From assembly GCF_008064665.1 (NCBI RefSeq), contig NZ_VRZA01000008.1, positions 62,001 to 126,000 on the forward strand: DNA of 64,000 bases, in the 5' to 3' direction. This document shows positions 59,623-64,000 of the stretch, piece by piece (position 1 is the stretch's first letter; each line of letters starts with the position of its first letter). The notes beneath the pieces were generated by a model, which saw only the letters and a list, made by a program, of their open reading frames with translations, searched no databases and was not told the origin of the DNA. Made by a program: the position numbers and the translations under genes. The stretch is from Parahaliea maris. Lineage in GTDB: Bacteria > Pseudomonadota > Gammaproteobacteria > Pseudomonadales > Halieaceae.

Positions 59623-60680
59623 CCCTCTATAACCGCAACGTGCCGCTCGAGAGTATTGTCGGCCTGTATTTTCTCGCCTATATCCCCAATATCCTGATCA
59701 CCAAGCTGCTGGCGAGCCAGATTGAGCCCTCCCTCGGCCGCCCGTTGACCGGGCTTGAGATACTGCCCTCGTCTCTCATCCTGAACATGGTACTCACCTA
59801 CCTGTTCATCTGGCTGACGGGCTGGCATCGCGATGCCAACGCCATTGAACTGGCCGGCCGGCGTATTCCGGTGCCCACTCGCTACACCTTCATGTCGGCC
59901 TTTGGCACCGCCCTGGTATTGTTCACGGTTCCGCTGTCCTACACCTTCCAGGACGTGAGCATCCCGTTCATCCAGCTGATCATGCGCGGGGACATCCTGA
60001 TTATCGCACCGCTGGTAGATACCCTGTTCGGGCGTCGGGTCCGCTGGTGGAGCTGGACCGCACTGGTACTGGTATTTATCGCCCTGGCGATCACGGTCAG
60101 TGCACGCGGCCGCCTCGGCCTGCCTCCGCTCGCCATCGCTACCGTGTTGCTCTATACCCTCGGTTACTTCATCCGTCTGACCATCATGACCAAGGTCTCC
60201 AAATCCGGAGACCCGGCGTCGGTGCGCAAGTATTTCGTCGAGGAAAAAGTCCTGGCGCTGCCGCTGTCCATTGTCATGCTGGCCCTGCTGGGTCTGTCGG
60301 ATATTGGCACTCACTCTGGCGAACTGGCCTGGGGCTTTGTCGATGCCTGGCAATCTCCGGCCTTCTGGCCCATTGCCGGTATCTCGGTCACCCTGACCAT
60401 TGTGTCGGTGTTTGCGGCGATTATCCTGCTCGACGCGAGAGAAAACAGTTACTGCGTGCCGCTTGAACGGGCCTCGAGTTTGCTGGCGGGCCTCATTGCC
60501 GCCTACATTTTGGCGATCGTCTGGGACCTGAAACTGCCCACCTCCGCAGAGATCACTGGTGCAATCATCCTTATCGGCGCGATCCTGCTCCTGACCCTGG
60601 CGCCGCGCTGGGACGCAAAGAAGCAATTGCGCCGAATGGCACCCCGACGGCCAGCCCGCTCCGAAAACCGCACGCACTAA
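59619..60680 (+). CDS. Multi-pass membrane protein, DMT/EamA-like
   Basis: Integral membrane protein of 353 residues with about ten hydrophobic segments and short loops, in size and layout like drug/metabolite transporters, although I cannot assign a subfamily with confidence. Representative segments are SLILNMVLTYLFIWLTGW, LIMRGDILIIAPLVDTLFG, TALVLVFIALAITVSA and ITGAIILIGAILLLTLAP. It overlaps the CapA-like gene by ATGA and is followed by a tannase-family esterase gene after 27 bp, so it may carry a product of that esterase across the inner membrane. Confidence 0.68.
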   Translation: MTLYNRNVPLESIVGLYFLAYIPNILITKLLASQIEPSLGRPLTGLEILPSSLILNMVLTYLFIWLTGWHRDANAIELAGRRIPVPTRYTFMSAFGTALVLFTVPLSYTFQDVSIPFIQLIMRGDILIIAPLVDTLFGRRVRWWSWTALVLVFIALAITVSARGRLGLPPLAIATVLLYTLGYFIRLTIMTKVSKSGDPASVRKYFVEEKVLALPLSIVMLALLGLSDIGTHSGELAWGFVDAWQSPAFWPIAGISVTLTIVSVFAAIILLDARENSYCVPLERASSLLAGLIAAYILAIVWDLKLPTSAEITGAIILIGAILLLTLAPRWDAKKQLRRMAPRRPARSENRTH

Positions 60681-60707
60681 CGATAACAACTCCCCAACGG
60701 GCCCACT

Positions 60708-62264
60708 ATGATCCGATCTCTTTGCACCCTCGCCACTGGCTTGCTTCTGGGTAGCGGTGCTTGCGCCGCGGCTCCACAACAGGATTCTGTCCGCTGTTCC
60801 CAGCTCGTGGACCCTGGCAAAAGTTTCACTTTCAACACCCGGGAAACCATTACCCCGGCGGATAACTGGCGCCCACAGGAAGCGAGCAGCTATGAACCCG
60901 TTGCCATCAACGTCAGCTTCTGCCGGGTATCGGGGACCATCGAGGGCAACATCGGTCTCGAGCTCTGGCTCCCCTTGCGCTCGCAGTGGAACGGCCGGCT
61001 GCTCGGTACCGGTGTCGGGGGCGACGCCGGTGTGTTCAATTTCACCGACATGGGGCAACGCCTCAATGAAGGCTTTGCCAGCTTTTCCACCGACAGTGGC
61101 CACAAACGCAGTGGCGATCCGCGCTGGATGGCCGATCCGAAGGCGCGTCAGGACTATACTCACCGCGCCGTGCACCAGGCGACCCTGGCCGCCAAGCGAC
61201 TGGTGCGACAGTTCTACGGTGAAGCCCAGCAGTACAGCTACTTCCTCGGCTGCTCTGGGGGCGGCCGCCAGGGGATGAAGGAAATGCAGACCTACCCTGG
61301 GGACTTCGACGGCATTGTGTCGGGAGGCCCCGCACCCTACATGCCGCTACAATCGGTACGTATGATGTGGTTTGCCCTGCAGCAGAAGCAATCTCCGGAA
61401 GCCGCTCTGACCAACGAAGACTGGGATCTCTATGAAACGGCCGCCACCCAACACTGCGACGCCCGCGATGGCGTCACCGATGGCGTTGTCGAGAATATTG
61501 CTGCCTGTGATTTTGACCCGGCCGTACTAGCCTGCTCCGGCGGCGAAGACGCTTGCCTCAGCACCGCCAAACTGCAGATGCTGCAACAGATCATCCGACC
61601 AATGGTGGACGAGCAGGGCCAGCCCATGGATCGCGGCCTGTTCTCCGGCGTCCGTACACGGCAAGGCCCTCCTTCCCCGCTGCTGCGCGCGATGTGGGCC
61701 GACGGAGTCTACGATGATCCGCAGTGGAACGAGGACGGCTTCCAGCGCACCCGCGACCTCGCACTTGTCAACGACGCCATGCCAGAGCTGCGGGCCGACA
61801 GCACCTATATCGATGAGTATCTCGAGGGAGGGGGCAAAGCCATCATTTACCAGGGTTGGAGCGACCCCTCGACCGTCGCCGGCCTCGCTATCGACTACTA
61901 CCGACAGTTATCCGCTACCTACGGCGGGGTGGAAGCCCTGTCGGATAGCGTGCGCCTGTTTCTCGTTCCCGGCATGTACCACTGCCGGCGAGGCCCCGGG
62001 GCGGACCAGTTTGGCGGCTCCCGCCACCAGACCTGGCCGGGTGACGGGGAGCGCGACATACTGTGGTCCATGATCCACTGGGTGGAACAGGGTGTCGCCC
62101 CCGATCATCTGGTCGCCAGCAAACTGGACGGCGAGGACACACGCTTTACCCGCAAAATCTGCCCCTTCCCGCAGAGCGCGGTCTACGACGGCAAGGCTGA
62201 CGAGAACGCGCACCAGAGTTTTCACTGCGAAGATGACCCGGTGCTGGAAGTCATGCTCCAATGA
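60708..62264 (+). CDS. Tannase/feruloyl esterase family protein (module E)
   Basis: Exported serine esterase of 518 residues. Signal peptide to about residue 21. The nucleophile is in FLGCSGGGRQGM (Ser183), the Asp in YQGWSDPSTV and the His in PGMYHCRRGPG, keeping the CS-D-HC pattern of the family. It differs clearly from the two other tannase-family proteins of this window, so its ester substrate is probably different. It is coupled by an ATGA overlap to an MmgE/PrpD gene, which suggests that the acid set free is a hydroxy-polycarboxylate that this second enzyme dehydrates. Confidence 0.86.
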   Translation: MIRSLCTLATGLLLGSGACAAAPQQDSVRCSQLVDPGKSFTFNTRETITPADNWRPQEASSYEPVAINVSFCRVSGTIEGNIGLELWLPLRSQWNGRLLGTGVGGDAGVFNFTDMGQRLNEGFASFSTDSGHKRSGDPRWMADPKARQDYTHRAVHQATLAAKRLVRQFYGEAQQYSYFLGCSGGGRQGMKEMQTYPGDFDGIVSGGPAPYMPLQSVRMMWFALQQKQSPEAALTNEDWDLYETAATQHCDARDGVTDGVVENIAACDFDPAVLACSGGEDACLSTAKLQMLQQIIRPMVDEQGQPMDRGLFSGVRTRQGPPSPLLRAMWADGVYDDPQWNEDGFQRTRDLALVNDAMPELRADSTYIDEYLEGGGKAIIYQGWSDPSTVAGLAIDYYRQLSATYGGVEALSDSVRLFLVPGMYHCRRGPGADQFGGSRHQTWPGDGERDILWSMIHWVEQGVAPDHLVASKLDGEDTRFTRKICPFPQSAVYDGKADENAHQSFHCEDDPVLEVMLQ

Positions 62265-63625
62265 TGACGCTCTCAGCACAGGTAGCAGAACACATCACCA
62301 CCTGTCCGGTCGACTCGCTCTCAGCCACCGCACGGGACGCCACCCGGCGCGCCCTACTGGATGCCGTGGGTGTCATGATCGCCGCCAGCCGGCTAAGCCA
62401 GGACGTCCAACCCTTCCTGGCTGAGGCCAGCGCCAGCGACGGCCCCTGCCTGGTCCTGGGCGGTGCTCACCGCAGTTCCGCGCTGGCTGCCGCGGGGGCC
62501 AACGGCGCACTGGCTCACGCGTTGGACTTCGAAGATACCTTTGACGCCGCAGCGCTGCACCCGAATGCGGCAATGATTCCCGCGGCCATGGCGGTCGCCG
62601 AACAGCGAGGCGGAGTCGATGGCGCAACCTTCGTGACCGCGCTGGCCCTGGGCTGCGACCTGGTCTGTCGCCTGGGGCTCGCGCTAAGGGAGCCGGTGAG
62701 CGAGCGGGGCTGGTACCCTCCCCTCCTGCTAGGCGCCTATGGCGCCACTGCAGCCTGCGCCAGGATTGCCGGGCTGTCTGCAGAGCAAACCCTCGACGCC
62801 CTGTCACTCACCCTGTGCATCGGCAGTGCCCCCGGCGCCATCGGCTCCGACCCACGCACCACGTTACGGGCGACACGGGAGGCCTTTGCTGCCGAGGCCG
62901 CGGTGCGGGCGGTCGCTCTGGCCGCCCGGGGTGTACGCGGCTTTGAACAACCGCTGGAGGGAACCGACGGCTTCTATGCACTCTACGCCGGCGGCAACTT
63001 CGACAGCGACGCGATACTCTCAAGCCTGGGCCAGTTTTTTTACGGCGAGCAATTGAGTTTCAAGCGTTGGCCGACCTGCCGCGGCACCCACACCTTTATC
63101 GAGATGGCCCTGGCCTTACGCGAGGAGAACCCCGATGCCATCGGCAACATTCAGGAAATCTCTGTCGATATCGGTGCCATTCAGCGCCAGCTGATCGAAC
63201 CACGTGAACGCAAGTCGGCACCGCTCAGCGCCATCGACGCCAGATTCAGCATTCCCTTTACCGTGGCCCTCGCCCTGCTGAAGGGTGAGGTAACCCTGCA
63301 CAATGTCGCCGGCTGCCTCGAGGACCCCGACGTCCTGGCGCTGTCGGCTAAAGTCACCCCCCGCCCAAGGCCGGACTGGGGGCGGGACCACGCAACAGCC
63401 GGGGCGATGCAAGTGACGCTCGCTGACGGTAACGTGTGGCGCGGCGAGCGTTTGATCGCTCTGGGCCACCCCGATCACCCCCTCGACACGGACGAGCTGG
63501 TAGCGAAGTTTTGCGCGGCATTTTCCCTGGCCGGGAATCCGCAGCAGGCGGCGACTGCCGCACAACAACTGCTCTCGATCGATACGCGGGCACGCTCAGA
63601 CTTCGGCTTTCTCGCCATCGACTGA
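62261..63625 (+). CDS. MmgE/PrpD family protein
   Basis: Member of the family of 2-methylcitrate dehydratase (PrpD), cis-aconitate decarboxylase and related enzymes, 454 residues. Recognisable are ATRRALLDAVGVMIAASRLS, NGALAHALDFEDTFDAAALHPNAAMIPA (quoted by its ends as a DFDDT-type metal-free active-site loop), GCDLVCRLGLAL, YGATAACARIAGL and a C-terminal lid domain with SIPFTVALALLKG. No prpB or prpC is nearby, so classical methylcitrate use is unlikely. Translation is coupled to the tannase-family esterase (ATGA), which points to a hydroxyacid from that ester as substrate. Confidence 0.85.
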   Translation: MMTLSAQVAEHITTCPVDSLSATARDATRRALLDAVGVMIAASRLSQDVQPFLAEASASDGPCLVLGGAHRSSALAAAGANGALAHALDFEDTFDAAALHPNAAMIPAAMAVAEQRGGVDGATFVTALALGCDLVCRLGLALREPVSERGWYPPLLLGAYGATAACARIAGLSAEQTLDALSLTLCIGSAPGAIGSDPRTTLRATREAFAAEAAVRAVALAARGVRGFEQPLEGTDGFYALYAGGNFDSDAILSSLGQFFYGEQLSFKRWPTCRGTHTFIEMALALREENPDAIGNIQEISVDIGAIQRQLIEPRERKSAPLSAIDARFSIPFTVALALLKGEVTLHNVAGCLEDPDVLALSAKVTPRPRPDWGRDHATAGAMQVTLADGNVWRGERLIALGHPDHPLDTDELVAKFCAAFSLAGNPQQAATAAQQLLSIDTRARSDFGFLAID

Positions 63626-63628
63626 AGG

Positions 63629-64000
63629 TCACTGCTGGCTGGAGTTTGGCGCCGGGATAACAGGCAACACCAGTTTCGAACCTTCCCCCAGCTGCACCCG
63701 ATACTCCGGGGCCTGATCGGCTGACAAGCCCCCCAGCGCAGGGTGCCGGGCAAAACTCGGGTGATCCGCAGCTGTCACCGAGAGCCTGATGCGGTGGCCC
63801 GCCTTGAACACCCAGGCGGTGGGCATCAGGTCCAGCACGATATTTACTACTCGCCCGTCGGCAAAGGGTGCTGGTTGGTAATCGTCCGCACCATAGCCAT
63901 GCCATGGCAGCGCCGGCCTGACCGCAACCCGGGCGCCAGGGCCCAGCATCGCCTGGACCGGTTTGAGACCGGCGTAGTTGGCCCGCAATTGCCCCTCTGT
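63629..64000 (-). CDS. CocE/NonD-type X-Pro dipeptidyl-peptidase family hydrolase, C-terminal part
   Basis: C-terminal, non-catalytic beta-sandwich domain of a CocE/NonD-type serine hydrolase; the gene runs past the right edge of the window. The diagnostic stretch is PTAWVFKAGHRIRLSVTAADHPSF, given here by its ends, followed by PEYRVQLGEGSKLVLPVIP as in other family members. The catalytic alpha/beta-hydrolase part is outside. The stop lies 3 bp from that of the convergent MmgE/PrpD gene. Confidence 0.8.
   Translation of the reverse strand, partial: TEGQLRANYAGLKPVQAMLGPGARVAVRPALPWHGYGADDYQPAPFADGRVVNIVLDLMPTAWVFKAGHRIRLSVTAADHPSFARHPALGGLSADQAPEYRVQLGEGSKLVLPVIPAPNSSQQ

Noticed and set aside
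59586-61175. 529-codon minus-strand ORF over the membrane protein and esterase genes
   Set aside because: It is rich in Gln, Arg and Gly, has no domain and spans two real genes in operon order on the other strand.
62261-63625. MmgE/PrpD gene as a true 2-methylcitrate dehydratase
   Set aside because: No prpB, prpC, acnD or prpF gene is present, and translation is coupled to an esterase; the classical propionate role is not supported.

Overview
The window is about 64 kb of GC-rich DNA from a Gram-negative bacterium. Type II secretion accessory genes (gspA/gspB), three TonB-dependent receptors, lipoprotein signal peptides, a DUF3192 lipoprotein and E. coli-like gud/gar genes point to a gammaproteobacterium. 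A marine or freshwater aerobe of the Halieaceae/Spongiibacteraceae kind is my guess; no rRNA or marker gene is present to prove it. Genes are densely packed. I saw no tRNA, rRNA, IS element or CRISPR.

Left part (1-22.1 kb) is mixed. It holds the 3' end of an alkaline phosphatase, a branched-chain aminotransferase, gspA-gspB, a PadR regulator divergent from a nitronate monooxygenase, an acidic repeat lipoprotein, an amidase-aminotransferase pair, a HIT protein, a DUF3192 lipoprotein, a QEGLA-motif (DUF1704) protein, an AlkB-like dioxygenase, a Tat-exported GH127-type glycosidase, a split YeeE/YedE transporter, a Baeyer-Villiger-type monooxygenase with its TetR regulator, a trans-acting enoyl reductase-like protein with a membrane partner, and a quinone oxidoreductase-like MDR protein.

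From about 22.8 kb to 63.6 kb the genes form a coherent catabolic island, best explained as uptake and breakdown of esters between plant-type phenolic acids and polyhydroxy acids. Module A (22.8-32.3 kb): a tannase/feruloyl-esterase lipoprotein, TonB receptor, MFS transporter, LysR regulator, shikimate/quinate dehydrogenase and a two-domain 3-dehydroshikimate dehydratase (QuiC type), leading quinate or shikimate to protocatechuate. Module B (32.3-45.0 kb): garD, gudP, DUF3237 protein, a second tannase-family esterase, TonB receptor, 2-oxoglutarate semialdehyde dehydrogenase, GntR regulator, gudD and kdgD, leading glucarate or galactarate to 2-oxoglutarate. Module C (45.1-52.2 kb): vanA, amidohydrolase, feruloyl-CoA synthetase, hydroxycinnamoyl-CoA hydratase-lyase, vanillin dehydrogenase and an aromatic-acid MFS transporter, leading ferulate to vanillin, vanillate and protocatechuate. 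Module D (52.4-58.1 kb): TonB receptor, exported alpha/beta hydrolase, di-haem cytochrome c and OmpA-like protein. Module E (58.5-63.6 kb): CapA-like phosphoesterase, multi-pass membrane protein, a third tannase-family esterase and an MmgE/PrpD protein, divergent from D behind two LacI-type operators. The window ends in a CocE/NonD-type hydrolase.

The most interesting pattern is that each tannase-family esterase sits with the pathway for a different acid partner (quinate, aldarate, and perhaps a tricarboxylate through PrpD), with a shared hydroxycinnamate branch between them. Candidate operators for LysR, GntR, TetR, PadR and LacI proteins can be read directly from the sequence.
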